Assembly: GCA_013205145.1 (NCBI GenBank)
Contig: JABMMV010000219.1
Location: 1-46,475, forward strand
Length of the DNA: 46,475 nt
Direction: 5' to 3'
Source: a bacterium
GTDB taxonomy: Bacteria > Actinomycetota > Acidimicrobiia > Acidimicrobiales > Ilumatobacteraceae
The stretch's first letter is position 1; each line of letters begins with the position of its first letter. Under the pieces are notes generated by a model. The model ran no database searches, was not told the origin of the DNA, and worked only from the letters and a program-made list of their open reading frames with translations. A program made the translations under genes and the position numbers. This document shows positions 32,011-41,400 of this stretch, one piece after another.

Positions 32011-32721
32011 ATGGGCGACTCTGCTTCGCTCGGTGTTTCCTCTTCAGAGTCGTTGCGTGCTGTATGTGCCGCGTTCCAATACGAGTTTCGTGACCCACAA
32101 TTGTTGCAGGATGCCTTCTTACATCGTTCCTGGCAGTCGGAAAATGGTGCCGAGCGTTCGAATGAACGTTTGGAGTTTCTTGGCGATGCAGTCTTGGGTT
32201 GGGTAGTTGCCGATATTGCGTATCGACAGTTTTCTGAACTTCCCGAAGGTCGCTTAACCGACTTACGTAAGAGTGTGGTCAGTGCAGCCGCGCTCGCACG
32301 CATTGCACGCGGTATTCACCTTGGCGACGCTTTGTTGCTGGGTAAAGGTGAAGATGCTGCGGGTGGGCGCGACAAAACTTCATTGTTGTCTGATGCTTTT
32401 GAAGCAGTTGTTGGCGCTATCTATCTCGACGGAGGAGCCGAGGCCGCATTTAGTTCAGTAGAAGCGGTGTTGCTTCCTGCAATGCAAGAAGCCCTCCCCA
32501 ATATTGATCGCCTCGATTTTAAAACAGTATTGCAAGAGATGGTGGCGCGCATGGGCCTCAACCCACCTGAGTATTCGGTGGAAAGTATTGGCCCCGACCA
32601 CGATAAAACCTTTACCGCATCTGTGCGTGTGGGGAAAATAGAGACCTTTGGTGTAGGTCGTTCAAAAAAAGCAGCAGAGCAAGTTGCGGCGCAAGCTGCG
32701 TGTGATCTTCTCGATGCCTGA
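32011..32721 (+). CDS. rnc: Ribonuclease III
   Basis: A 236-residue protein. The signature NERLEFLGDAVLGWVVA (about 50-66) holds the metal-binding acidic residues, with the second set in LLSDAFEAVVGAIYLDGG. The dsRNA-binding domain is C-terminal (about 165-234, DFKTVLQEM to SKKAAEQVAAQAA). It processes rRNA precursors and structured mRNAs. ATG start; its last eight bases overlap the mutM start, so the two are tightly coupled. Confidence 0.96.
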   Translation: MGDSASLGVSSSESLRAVCAAFQYEFRDPQLLQDAFLHRSWQSENGAERSNERLEFLGDAVLGWVVADIAYRQFSELPEGRLTDLRKSVVSAAALARIARGIHLGDALLLGKGEDAAGGRDKTSLLSDAFEAVVGAIYLDGGAEAAFSSVEAVLLPAMQEALPNIDRLDFKTVLQEMVARMGLNPPEYSVESIGPDHDKTFTASVRVGKIETFGVGRSKKAAEQVAAQAACDLLDA

Positions 32722-33580
32722 ACTTCCCGAGGTGGAGACAGTACGCCGTAGTGTGGAAAATGCAGTGGTAGGTGCGCGCATTACGCATGTAGAGGTGGGT
32801 CGCGAACGTACAGTGCGGCGCAGTAGCAAACAAGCGCTCATTGCTGGTTTGCATCAGGAAACTATTGTTGCTGTGCGGCGTCACGGTAAGTATTTGCTGT
32901 TCGATCTGTCGTCAGGAAATGTGATGATGGTGCACCTGCGCATGAGTGGTCGACTGCTCCTTGCCGCACCCGGTGATGTTCGAGAAAAACACACACACGT
33001 CGTGCTGACCCTTGAGAAGAAAAATGAAGATGTGCGTGAGTTGCGCTTTGTTGACCCACGAACATTCGGGGAAGTCGTGGTCTACAACCCCGACGATGAC
33101 AACCCAGACGCGGGAACCGTGTCACTTGTGCCCGAGGTGTCGCGTCTTGGGCTCGACCCGCTCACGGGCAACTTCACCTTCGATGCTTTTCGCGAGCGCT
33201 TTGCTCGGGGAAATCGTGGGGTTAAGGCATTGTTGCTCGATCAGTCGGTGGTGGCCGGAATCGGCAATATTTACGCCGATGAAATTTTGCATCGTGCACG
33301 CCTGCGCTGGAATCATCTCAGTGCCACGCTGTCGGCAAAGCAACTACGAGAGCTTCACGGTCATATTGGCGAAGTACTCGCCGAGGCAGTGGCAGCGGGC
33401 GGGTCAACCTTGGCCGACACTCAATATGTTGATGCCCTCGGTAAGGAAGGGATCTTCCAAACCGAGCACCGGGTCTATGCCCGCCAAGGTCAGAGGTGCC
33501 GCACCTGCGGGCGCGGAATCATTAAAAGGGTGATGGGTGCAGGCAGATCAACGCACTTTTGCCCTGTTTGCCAGAAATAG
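32714..33580 (+). CDS. mutM: Formamidopyrimidine-DNA glycosylase
   Basis: A 288-residue DNA glycosylase/AP lyase. After Met removal the catalytic N-terminal Pro2-Glu3 is exposed (MPELPEVETVRR). MVHLRMSG carries the lesion-recognition region, GIGNIYADEIL is the H2TH motif, and the C-terminal zinc finger is CRTCG ... CPVCQ. It removes 8-oxoguanine and FapyG. ATG 32714 overlaps rnc by eight bases; the track ORF is ten codons longer into rnc. smc follows after 59 bases with its own promoter-like box. Confidence 0.97.
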   Translation: MPELPEVETVRRSVENAVVGARITHVEVGRERTVRRSSKQALIAGLHQETIVAVRRHGKYLLFDLSSGNVMMVHLRMSGRLLLAAPGDVREKHTHVVLTLEKKNEDVRELRFVDPRTFGEVVVYNPDDDNPDAGTVSLVPEVSRLGLDPLTGNFTFDAFRERFARGNRGVKALLLDQSVVAGIGNIYADEILHRARLRWNHLSATLSAKQLRELHGHIGEVLAEAVAAGGSTLADTQYVDALGKEGIFQTEHRVYARQGQRCRTCGRGIIKRVMGAGRSTHFCPVCQK

Positions 33581-33624
33581 AGGCTGTTCGGCAATCGGAA
33601 TCTAGATCAGGGTGCCATTTCGGA

Positions 33625-33630
33625 TACTGT
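33625..33630 (+). promoter_or_regulatory. Candidate -10 box of smc (TACTGT)
   Basis: TACTGT lies nine bases before GTG 33640 and there is no Shine-Dalgarno. It supports GTG 33640 over the distant upstream ATG of the track. Confidence 0.4.
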
Positions 33631-33639
33631 CAAAACGCT

Positions 33640-36600
33640 GTGTTTTTGAAAACTCTCACCATGAAAGGCTTCAAGTCTTTTGCCGATACAACGGCAATGG
33701 AACTTGAGTCTGGCGTCACTGTCGTTGTTGGCCCAAACGGCTCGGGTAAATCTAACGTGGTCGATGCCATTGCTTGGGTGCTTGGTGCTCAGGCCCCATC
33801 TTCGGTGCGTAGCCAAAAAATGGATGACGTTATTTTCGCAGGTACAGCGAAGCGTCCGGCACTGGGCCGCGCTGAAGTGCTCCTCACCCTCGATAACTCT
33901 TCGGGCCTATTGGCAATCGATTTCACCGAAATTACGGTGGGTCGCACGCTGTTTCGTAGCGGTGAAAGTGAATACACCATCAACGGTGTGGAATGTCGAT
34001 TGCTCGATGTTCAAGAACTTTTGTCTGATGCAGGCGTAGGTCGCCAGCAACACATCATCATTGGTCAAGGCCAAATTGATGCAGTGCTGAATGCGCGTCC
34101 TGAAGATCGCCGGGCAATTATTGAAGAAGCTGCTGGCGTTTTGAAATATCGCAAGCGCAAAGAAAAAGCTGAGCGTCGTCTTGACGGTACAGAGGCAAAC
34201 CTCTTGCGCGTACAAGATCTCATTCGTGAAGTACGGCGTCAGTTGCGTCCTTTAGAGCGTCAAGCAGATGCTGCTCGCCGACACGGAGCATTGGTTGCTG
34301 AATTAAATATTTTGCAGCTCTATATTGCCGGTCAGGAAATTTTGGCGGCAAAAGCGAAACTGTCAAACATCGCAGTTGAGAGAAATGCTTCGGTAGAAAA
34401 AGAACAAGCTATTCGTACCCGCATGGCTGAGCTCGATGTCTTAGTTGCCGCGAGCGAGGTTGAACTGACCGCTCTTGGCGACACTGGGGTGAGTGACCAG
34501 TTGGTGCGTGTTGAGCAATTGCGTGAACGTTCACGTGGTCTTTCAGCTCTCTTGGCAGAACGACGTCGCTCAATGGAACGCGATCGCAGTCAGTTCATGG
34601 ACTCCGATGTTATGGCATCGCTCGAAACTGATGCCTTTGCATTGCGCAGCGAGCTCGAAGAAATTGATTCTGCACTTTCAGCATTGTCACCAGAGTCCGA
34701 TGATCTTGCTCTACAAATTTCCAACTTTGAAGCGCGACGCGAAGTCGATGGAGAAGACACACTGCCTGAATTGCCTGTACCAGTAGCCGCAAGTGCTGCA
34801 GCAGAAGTACGCGGTGAATTACGCACTTTGCGTAATAATGACGAGCGCGACCGTGCCGAGCTGCAGCGGGTCAGCACGCGCATTGCGCAACTTGAAGATC
34901 GTGCAGAGCGTTTGTTGCAAGATATTGAACGACTAGGTAACGAATACGAAAACGCCGAGGCCGCCGCAGAGCTTTTAGAAAACCAAGTAGGTGGGGCCTC
35001 AGAACGTCGCTCCGCCGCCGAGGTGGCCTTCGACTCCATGACGCAAGTTGCCTCTATTGCAAGTGCGCAACGCGCGCATTGGAGTGCTCGTGTAGAAGTT
35101 CTGCGCGAAGCTCTTGAGGCAGCACGTAGCCGTGCGGGTTTGCAGCATTTGAAAGATGTTTCTGGAGTGGTTGGTGCGCTGGTCGACCTGGTCACTATTG
35201 ATGCTGGTCGTGAAGAAGCGGTCAACGCTGCACTCGGCGATGCAATTGCTGGCATCGTCATGTCTGATGTTGACGCTGCTCGCAATGCGCTCAATCAACT
35301 TGACATAAAGAGTTTGCAAGGCGCAGTGCTTGCTTTGGGTGGCACCAGTGCTGTTCAGCCAGCACAGCAGCCGGCTGGTGCGCTGCTGGTACGTCAATTC
35401 GTGCGTGCCAATGGTGGTCAATACGAAGCATCGGTGAATGCGCTACTCGATCGTCTGCTTTCCAACAGCGTGTGTGCAACATCGTGGGGTGCAGCAGTAG
35501 AAATTGCCCTGAATAGCCCTCAGCTATTCGTAGTCACCGAGCGCGGCGACCGCTTTGGTGCAACGGGTTGGCGTCTTGGTGCTCAGGGCGATGCCGTCAC
35601 GGCAAGCGCGCTAGAAGATGCCATTGAAAGTTCGGCTATTGCGACCACGGAAGCCGAGCGACGTGAAGGCGAGTTGAGCCGTGCGCGAGCTGAAGTTCTC
35701 ACCGCTCGTGAAGCACTTTCCGATATTGAACGTCGACATGATGTATTAAAAACAGCTCGCTTGTTGGCAGCCGATTCGTTATCTAAAGTCACGTCTGAGC
35801 GTCGTGAAGTTGTTGCTGAATCCGACGCCGTTCGCTCACAACGTGACGATGTGGGCGCTCGCGTAGAACGTGCTGCTCAGCGCATCAACGAACTTGAAGC
35901 ACTTTTGCCAAGGTTGGAAGCCGACGAAGCTCAAGAAGCAGAAACGATGCGCGCTATTGGTGCTGCTCGTGCGAGCCTCGACGCACAGGCCTCCGATTTT
36001 GCTCTGCGACAAAAAGACCTTGAAGTGCGCTCTGTTGGATTGCGCGAACGCAAGCAGTTCGTCGAGCGACGTTTAAGTGAAACAGAATCTCGCCTCACGG
36101 CCGATACTGAAGCACGTGCTGCTGCATCGGGGCAACGTGAACGCATTGAGAAATCTTTTACCGCAATTGTTGCTTTAAGCGAACTCGTCGACCAGCATCG
36201 CATTACTACCGAGGCACTATTGCAACAACTGCACGAAGCTCGTCGCAAGCAAAGTGATGAAGTGCGGTCTATTGCGCAACGACTCGATGAGGCACGGCGT
36301 GAACGTAGCGGCAGTGAAAAGGCGCTTGACGATGCGCGTGAGCGTGGGCGGCGCACAGAAATTGAAGAAGCGGAAATGCGAATGCGCCTAGAGGCTTCTA
36401 TTGAAGCGCTGCGCCGCGATCTTGAAGTGGAGCCTGAAGTTGCTGAAGCAGCCGAGGCACCTGAAGTTCCTGCGGGTCTCACTCCTGTTGTTCGTGCTCG
36501 CGATCTCGAGCGTGAACTGCGTTTGATGGGCCCTATCAACCCATTGGCACTTGAAGAATTTACTGAGTTGCAAAAGCGTAATGAATTTCTTGAGGCACAA

Positions 36601-37134
36601 CTTGAAGATGTGCGCAATACGCGCCGCGATCTTTTGCGAGTCATCAAGGCAGTTGATGAAGAAATCCAAACTGTCTTCACTACCGCGTACGCCGATGTGG
36701 CCCGCAACTTTGGAGAACTTTTCGAAATGCTCTTCCCAGGTGGCAAGGGAGCACTCGTTCTCACGAGCCCACAAGACATGTTGAACACCGGCATTGAAGT
36801 AGAAGCAAAGCCCGGTGGAAAGAATATTAAGAAATTATCGTTGCTTTCCGGTGGAGAACGTTCGCTTGCGGCGTTGGCATTTTTGTTCGCGGTTTTCCGC
36901 AGCCGCCCATCTCCGTTCTACGTAATGGATGAAGTTGAAGCAGCACTGGACGACCCGAACCTCACTCGCTTTTTGAGTTTGCTCTCAGAGTTCCGCAACG
37001 ATGCGCAACTCATTGTGGTGAGCCATCAAAAGCGAACTATGGAAGCTGCCGATTGTCTTTTAGGTGTCACGATGCAACCAGGCGGTTCATCAAAAGTGAT
37101 CGTGGAGCGCAATTCGTCTTCCGGCAATGAATGA
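33640..37134 (+). CDS. smc: Chromosome segregation ATPase SMC
   Basis: A 1164-residue SMC protein. Walker A GPNGSGKSNVVDA is at about residues 33-45, and IIGQGQIDAVL follows. The first coiled coil is about 150-470, the hinge about 500-650 (HLKDVSGVVGALVDL, SLQGAVLALGG), and the second coil about 660-960. The C-terminal ATPase part has LSGGERSLAALAFLFA and Walker B FYVMDEVEAALDD. It organises and segregates the chromosome with ScpA/ScpB, which are not in the window. I start at GTG 33640 (FLKTLTMKGFKSFA) because conserved sequence begins there; the track ORF runs 27 codons into mutM-proximal DNA. ftsY follows. Confidence 0.95.
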   Translation: MFLKTLTMKGFKSFADTTAMELESGVTVVVGPNGSGKSNVVDAIAWVLGAQAPSSVRSQKMDDVIFAGTAKRPALGRAEVLLTLDNSSGLLAIDFTEITVGRTLFRSGESEYTINGVECRLLDVQELLSDAGVGRQQHIIIGQGQIDAVLNARPEDRRAIIEEAAGVLKYRKRKEKAERRLDGTEANLLRVQDLIREVRRQLRPLERQADAARRHGALVAELNILQLYIAGQEILAAKAKLSNIAVERNASVEKEQAIRTRMAELDVLVAASEVELTALGDTGVSDQLVRVEQLRERSRGLSALLAERRRSMERDRSQFMDSDVMASLETDAFALRSELEEIDSALSALSPESDDLALQISNFEARREVDGEDTLPELPVPVAASAAAEVRGELRTLRNNDERDRAELQRVSTRIAQLEDRAERLLQDIERLGNEYENAEAAAELLENQVGGASERRSAAEVAFDSMTQVASIASAQRAHWSARVEVLREALEAARSRAGLQHLKDVSGVVGALVDLVTIDAGREEAVNAALGDAIAGIVMSDVDAARNALNQLDIKSLQGAVLALGGTSAVQPAQQPAGALLVRQFVRANGGQYEASVNALLDRLLSNSVCATSWGAAVEIALNSPQLFVVTERGDRFGATGWRLGAQGDAVTASALEDAIESSAIATTEAERREGELSRARAEVLTAREALSDIERRHDVLKTARLLAADSLSKVTSERREVVAESDAVRSQRDDVGARVERAAQRINELEALLPRLEADEAQEAETMRAIGAARASLDAQASDFALRQKDLEVRSVGLRERKQFVERRLSETESRLTADTEARAAASGQRERIEKSFTAIVALSELVDQHRITTEALLQQLHEARRKQSDEVRSIAQRLDEARRERSGSEKALDDARERGRRTEIEEAEMRMRLEASIEALRRDLEVEPEVAEAAEAPEVPAGLTPVVRARDLERELRLMGPINPLALEEFTELQKRNEFLEAQLEDVRNTRRDLLRVIKAVDEEIQTVFTTAYADVARNFGELFEMLFPGGKGALVLTSPQDMLNTGIEVEAKPGGKNIKKLSLLSGGERSLAALAFLFAVFRSRPSPFYVMDEVEAALDDPNLTRFLSLLSEFRNDAQLIVVSHQKRTMEAADCLLGVTMQPGGSSKVIVERNSSSGNE

Positions 37135-37161
37135 GTGTGAATACCTACTGAAGAGAGTTGT

Positions 37162-38223
37162 ATGAATTCTGCCCCCGTGATTTTATTAGTTCTTGTTGGC
37201 CTTGTTGTTCTCTTTGGCGTGGGCGTGGTGGTGTACAACCGCCGCAAAGCAGCACCTCAAGAATTACCAGAAGTACCTATTGAGGTCGTAGTCAATGAGC
37301 CCGAGCCCGAGCCAGCACCAGGTGTGGTGCGGCGTTTTGCTCGTGCAGCCGGGGTCTTTAATGGTTCGTTTGCTGTACTTCGCGGGAAAGACAAAATCAC
37401 TTCCGAAACTTGGGAAGAACTAGAAGAAACTCTGTTGCGTGCCGATGTTGGCTTGTCTACCACAACTGCGCTTCTGGAAAGTTTGAAGTCACGAGTAGGG
37501 CGTAAAGACATCAGCAGCCCACACGAATTACTCGACGCTTTGCAGGGTGAAATGGCTGGCCAACTCAGCAGTAATTCGCGGGAATTACATTTTGATTCAT
37601 CGGTGAAGATGCCAAATATTTGGCTCTTTGTTGGCGTTAACGGGGTAGGAAAAACAACCACAATTGGCAAGGTGGCTTTTGCTCAGAAAGCATTGGGCCG
37701 TTCCGTGCTTTTGGCAGCAGGCGATACCTTTCGTGCGGCTGCGGGTGAACAGTTGGAAACGTGGGCGCAGCGAGCCGAGGTTCCCATTGTTCGAGGCAGT
37801 GATGGCGCAGACCCCAGTGCGGTGATCTTCGATGCGGTGCAAAGTGCCGCAGCGAATAGCCGAGATCTTGTATTGGGCGATACTGCCGGTCGTTTGCAGA
37901 ATAAATCGAACCTGATGGAAGAGTTAAAAAAAGTTCGTCGTGTTGCTGAAAAAGAAGCAGGAACAGTGACAGAAGTACTTTTGGTCATTGACGCAACCAC
38001 CGGACAAAATGGTTTGTCGCAAGCAGAGCAGTTTGCTTTGGCAACCAACGTCACGGGCGTAGTCCTTACAAAGCTTGATGGTTCTGCCAAAGGTGGCATT
38101 GTTTTTGCCATTGAAACCCAGTTAGGGATCCCCGTGAAATTAGTGGGTCTTGGTGAAACCATTGGCGACCTTGTGCCGTTCAACCCCGAAGAATATGTGC
38201 GGGAACTTTTCGCAGAGGCGTAA
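37162..38223 (+). CDS. ftsY: Signal recognition particle receptor FtsY
   Basis: A 353-residue SRP receptor. It starts with a single transmembrane helix (about residues 5-26, VILLVLVGLVVLFGVGVVV), as in mycobacterial FtsY, then a short Glu/Pro linker. The NG domain follows: N-domain about 70-150, G1 GVNGVGKTTTIGKVAF, GDTFRAAAGEQLETWA, G3 DTAGRLQNKSNL, G4 TKLDGSAKGG. It docks ribosome-SRP complexes at the membrane. AAGAGAG lies five bases before the ATG. An unrelated lipoprotein gene separates it from ffh. Confidence 0.95.
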   Translation: MNSAPVILLVLVGLVVLFGVGVVVYNRRKAAPQELPEVPIEVVVNEPEPEPAPGVVRRFARAAGVFNGSFAVLRGKDKITSETWEELEETLLRADVGLSTTTALLESLKSRVGRKDISSPHELLDALQGEMAGQLSSNSRELHFDSSVKMPNIWLFVGVNGVGKTTTIGKVAFAQKALGRSVLLAAGDTFRAAAGEQLETWAQRAEVPIVRGSDGADPSAVIFDAVQSAAANSRDLVLGDTAGRLQNKSNLMEELKKVRRVAEKEAGTVTEVLLVIDATTGQNGLSQAEQFALATNVTGVVLTKLDGSAKGGIVFAIETQLGIPVKLVGLGETIGDLVPFNPEEYVRELFAEA

Positions 38224-38235
38224 CGTCTGAGGAGT

Positions 38236-39543
38236 ATGAACACTTCAACATTTCGCTCTCTTGTCAGTTTGTGTGGCGTTGCCATTTTTGGCCTTGTTGC
38301 TTGTGGTGCTCAAGAGTCGCAACCGCAACCCATTTCGTTTTCACTTGACGTGTCAACACGTTCGGCTAGCGATGCGGTGGGTGCTCCTGAATCAAGCAAT
38401 AACGATTCAAAAATGATGGTGCCGAACTACTCGGTGGAATACGTAGTCGACGGTGAACTTGCTGATCTTGGAAAAGATGCTTCAAGTTGGCGGGCACGTA
38501 CCGACGTTGTTGCTAGCGATGGCGATGTGAAAAAAATTGCAACGGCACTTGGTGTGAAAAGTTCCGAGGTGCAGACCTCAGTAGGTGACCCGTACCTCAG
38601 TTGGTATTACTCAGGTGCCAGCACAGTCGGTATGAGTGATTCCGACGGAACAGTTGTAGCCCCGCCCATCCCTGAAAATGTGCCAACGAAAGATGAAACA
38701 AAAACCATTGTGCAGAAAATGCTGGTGAAAATGGGTGTCAAGGTAAATGATGCGAACCTTGAACTGAATGGCGATGAGTACGGCGTATGGGCAACTGCTT
38801 GGGAAACATTCGATGGCATGCGGTCGCCCATGGCGTGGAATATTGGCCTGGGTGCAAATGGCGCCGTGACCTATGCACAAGGCAACTTTTTAAAGTTCGC
38901 GCGAGGTGCAAAATACCCAGTTGTAAGCACCACAGAAGCCGTGACGCGTTTAGGAGACCCGCGCTATTCCGGTTGGTTTGGGTATGGCGCAGTGAGTACG
39001 AAGGCTGCTACTGCACAAGACACCGCAACTATTTCTACAGAGGAAGTTGTAGTGCAAACAATTCGCCTCACCAAGGTTTCTGCGTCGTTAACTCCAGTGA
39101 TTGCCAGCGACAAAACTTTATGGCTTCTTCCGTCGTACGAATATGCAACCGCCGATGGTTCCACAGTGAGCGCACTTGCTCTCAACGACAAATTCATCGA
39201 ACAAACTCCAACAAGCACAGTTCCCGATAACGGTGTCGACGTCACTACTCCTGGTGCAGGTAGTGGCAGCTCGGGCTCATCAACTGGAGGAACTCCGGCA
39301 GTTGATGGGGGTGTAGTGGAGCCCGCACCTACGCCGCAAACCGTTTTGCCTACCGAGAAAGACGCAAAAGCTTTGGTGGGTCTTGGGGAAGATGAAGCAG
39401 TGAAGATTATTGAAGGCAACGGCTGGACCAGCCGCATTGGTTCGCGCGATGGTGAACAGTTCATGCTGACCGAGGACTACTCAACATCGAGGCTCACATT
39501 GGGAATCGAAAAAGCCATTGTGATCACAGCAACTATTGGCTAA
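38236..39543 (+). CDS. Lipoprotein with C-terminal I78/potato-inhibitor-like domain
   Basis: A 435-residue exported protein. The signal peptide ends in the lipobox LVAC, with Cys23 as the lipidated residue. The body (about 30-320) has no family I recognise; it is Trp/Tyr containing and looks like a secreted beta-rich domain. A Gly/Ser/Thr/Pro linker (about 335-370) leads to a C-terminal 60-residue domain with LVGLGEDEAVKIIEGNGW and GEQFMLTEDYSTSRL. This resembles the I78/potato-type protease inhibitor fold found at the end of many actinobacterial secreted proteins. The ATG follows GAGGAGT by one base; TAACGT nine bases upstream is an alternative leaderless signal. It is inserted between ftsY and ffh. 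Confidence 0.7.
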   Translation: MNTSTFRSLVSLCGVAIFGLVACGAQESQPQPISFSLDVSTRSASDAVGAPESSNNDSKMMVPNYSVEYVVDGELADLGKDASSWRARTDVVASDGDVKKIATALGVKSSEVQTSVGDPYLSWYYSGASTVGMSDSDGTVVAPPIPENVPTKDETKTIVQKMLVKMGVKVNDANLELNGDEYGVWATAWETFDGMRSPMAWNIGLGANGAVTYAQGNFLKFARGAKYPVVSTTEAVTRLGDPRYSGWFGYGAVSTKAATAQDTATISTEEVVVQTIRLTKVSASLTPVIASDKTLWLLPSYEYATADGSTVSALALNDKFIEQTPTSTVPDNGVDVTTPGAGSGSSGSSTGGTPAVDGGVVEPAPTPQTVLPTEKDAKALVGLGEDEAVKIIEGNGWTSRIGSRDGEQFMLTEDYSTSRLTLGIEKAIVITATIG

Positions 39544-39583
39544 GGGGGCCAATAAGGCCACTTTTCGCTAGCCTCATATTCAC

Positions 39584-41065
39584 ATGTTCGACAATCTCAG
39601 TTCCCGTTTTGAATCCATTCTGAAAAAGGTGCGCGGCAAAGGCCGTCTGACCGAAGCAGATGTCGATGAAGTATTGGGTGAAATTCGTGCTGCACTGCTT
39701 GATGCTGACGTCAACGTTGGGGTAGTACGCACCGTTGTGGAACGCATTCGCGAAGCCGCAATTGGTGCAGAGCTTTCTCAGGCACTCGACCCAGGGCAAC
39801 AAATAGTGAAAATTGTGAGTCAAGAACTCACGGCAATGCTCGGCGGCGAGACCCTCAAAATTTCTTATGCAAGCAAACCGCCAACTGTTGTGCTCATGGC
39901 GGGTTTGCAAGGTTCGGGTAAAACCACCAGTGCGGCAAAGCTTGCCCGTTGGTTCAAGTCGCAGGGTCGCCATCCACTCCTGGTCGGCGCCGACCTTCAG
40001 CGGCCAGCTGCAGTTGAACAGCTACGTACCTTAGGTAAACAAATTGATGTTCCTGTCTTTTCCGAGCCGGGCGACCCTGTAACAACTGCAACACGTGGAC
40101 TCGCTGAAGCGCGACGCATTGGTAAAGACGTGCTCATTGTTGACACCGCCGGACGTTTGTCTATCGACGCCGACCTCATGGATGAAATTCGGCGCATCTC
40201 CGATGCCGTCAGCCCGAATTACACCTTCCTCGTCATCGATGCAATGACGGGTCAAGATGCGGTCAATACCGCCGAAGCATTCCACAACACATTGGCTATT
40301 GACGGTGTCATTTTGTCGAAGCTCGACGGCGATGCACGTGGTGGTGCTGCATTGTCAGTGAAAGAAGTAATTGGTCGCCCCATTGCATTTGCGGCCACCG
40401 GCGAAAAACTCGATGCCTTCGAGCAGTTTCACCCCGACCGTATGGCCGGGCGCATTTTGGGTATGGGCGACATGCTCACGCTCATCGAACAAGCCGAGTC
40501 GGTATTTGAAAAAGAGGAAGCAGAAAAAGCTGCTGCGAAGTTGTTCGAGGGCGATTTCACTCTCGACGATTTCCTCGATCAACTGCAACAAGTAAAAAAG
40601 ATGGGCTCTATGTCAAACATCATGGGCATGATTCCTGGCATGCCGAAGGCAGCCAAGGGCGCCGAAATTGATGATGACATGATCACCGTCACCGAGGCCA
40701 TCATCCGCTCGATGACGTTGGAAGAGCGTCGTCGTCCGGAAATTATCAATGGCTCTCGCCGCACCCGCATTGCCAAAGGCAGCGGAACCACTGTGCCCGA
40801 CATCAACAAATTGGTGAAGCAGTTCACCGAAATGCAAAAAATGATGAAGCGAATGGGCGGAATGGCAGCACTTTCGGGTGGGAAAGCGAACAAAAAGGGT
40901 AAACCCGGCAAAGTGAGCCCTCTGAAGATGGCCAAAGCTATGCGTGAAATGGGTCTGAGTGACCTCGCGGGGCCGGGCGGAGCCATGAAGGGCTTCCCAC
41001 CCCCGGGAAAGAATCCTTCAGGAATACCTTCTGAAGGGTTCCCCGATTTTCGGGACTTCCGATAA
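39584..41065 (+). CDS. ffh: Signal recognition particle protein Ffh (SRP54)
   Basis: A 493-residue GTPase. N domain (about 1-90), G1 GLQGSGKTTSAAKLARW, DLQRPAAVEQL, G3 DTAGRLSIDADLM, G4 SKLDGDARGGAAL, and the methionine-rich M domain (about 320-460, MSNIMGMIPGMPKA, MQKMMKRMGGMAAL) that binds 4.5S RNA and signal sequences. The C-terminus is Gly/Pro/Phe-rich. TAGCCT nine bases before the ATG may be a -10 box. The 3' end carries inverted repeats leading into the rpsP leader. No 4.5S RNA gene is visible in the window. Confidence 0.96.
   Translation: MFDNLSSRFESILKKVRGKGRLTEADVDEVLGEIRAALLDADVNVGVVRTVVERIREAAIGAELSQALDPGQQIVKIVSQELTAMLGGETLKISYASKPPTVVLMAGLQGSGKTTSAAKLARWFKSQGRHPLLVGADLQRPAAVEQLRTLGKQIDVPVFSEPGDPVTTATRGLAEARRIGKDVLIVDTAGRLSIDADLMDEIRRISDAVSPNYTFLVIDAMTGQDAVNTAEAFHNTLAIDGVILSKLDGDARGGAALSVKEVIGRPIAFAATGEKLDAFEQFHPDRMAGRILGMGDMLTLIEQAESVFEKEEAEKAAAKLFEGDFTLDDFLDQLQQVKKMGSMSNIMGMIPGMPKAAKGAEIDDDMITVTEAIIRSMTLEERRRPEIINGSRRTRIAKGSGTTVPDINKLVKQFTEMQKMMKRMGGMAALSGGKANKKGKPGKVSPLKMAKAMREMGLSDLAGPGGAMKGFPPPGKNPSGIPSEGFPDFRDFR
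41015..41037 (+). repeat. Inverted repeat in the 3' end of ffh
   Basis: CCTTCAG, nine bases, CTGAAGG: perfect seven-base arms, extendable to ten pairs with one wobble. It lies in the last codons of ffh, upstream of a second set of repeats. Confidence 0.5.
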
Positions 41066-41080
41066 CCTTTCCGAGTCCCG
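41042..41080 (+). repeat. Two mutually exclusive hairpins in the ffh-rpsP junction
   Basis: CCCGA TTT TCGGG (41042-41054) and CGGGACT ... AGTCCCG (41051-41057 with 41074-41080) share the CGGG strand, so only one can form at a time. No U-run follows, so it is not a standard terminator. Competing stems ahead of rpsP suggest attenuation, RNA processing or S16 feedback, unproven. Confidence 0.4.
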
Positions 41081-41122
41081 TCGTTGGGCTTTACCAGCGA
41101 CAACCGTTCCAGGAGTTCTTAC

Positions 41123-41395
41123 ATGTCAGTCAAATTGCGCCTCACCCGTGTTGGAAAGATCAAGCAACCTCATTACCGCATCGTCGTCGCCGACGAGCGT
41201 CGTTCACGCGACGGTCGCTTCATCGAAATTCTTGGTCAGTACAACCCACGTACCGAGCCTTCACATTTGAGTGTCGACAACGACAAAGCAGTGTCATGGT
41301 TGCAACAAGGTGCGCAGCCAACAGAGCGCGTACGTAAGTTGCTTGAAATATCTGGTGCATGGGCGCAGTTCACTGCATCAAAGAGCGCGAAGTAA
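41123..41395 (+). CDS. rpsP: 30S ribosomal protein S16
   Basis: A 90-residue bS16 beginning MSVKLRLTRVGKIKQPHYRIVV, followed by DERRSRDGRFIEILGQYNP, the full family signature. It is needed for 30S assembly. AGGAG lies seven bases before ATG 41123; the track ORF adds 13 codons of leader. It heads the rpsP-khpA-rimM-trmD-rplS run; khpA begins five bases after the stop. Confidence 0.97.
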   Translation: MSVKLRLTRVGKIKQPHYRIVVADERRSRDGRFIEILGQYNPRTEPSHLSVDNDKAVSWLQQGAQPTERVRKLLEISGAWAQFTASKSAK

Positions 41396-41400
41396 ATAGC

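Noticed and set aside
34590-35294. 234-residue Ser/Arg/Ala-rich minus-strand ORF
   Set aside because: Low-complexity antisense reading of the smc coiled coil.
35931-36794. 287-residue Arg/Ser-rich minus-strand ORF
   Set aside because: Also an antisense shadow of the second smc coiled coil, with no initiation signal.
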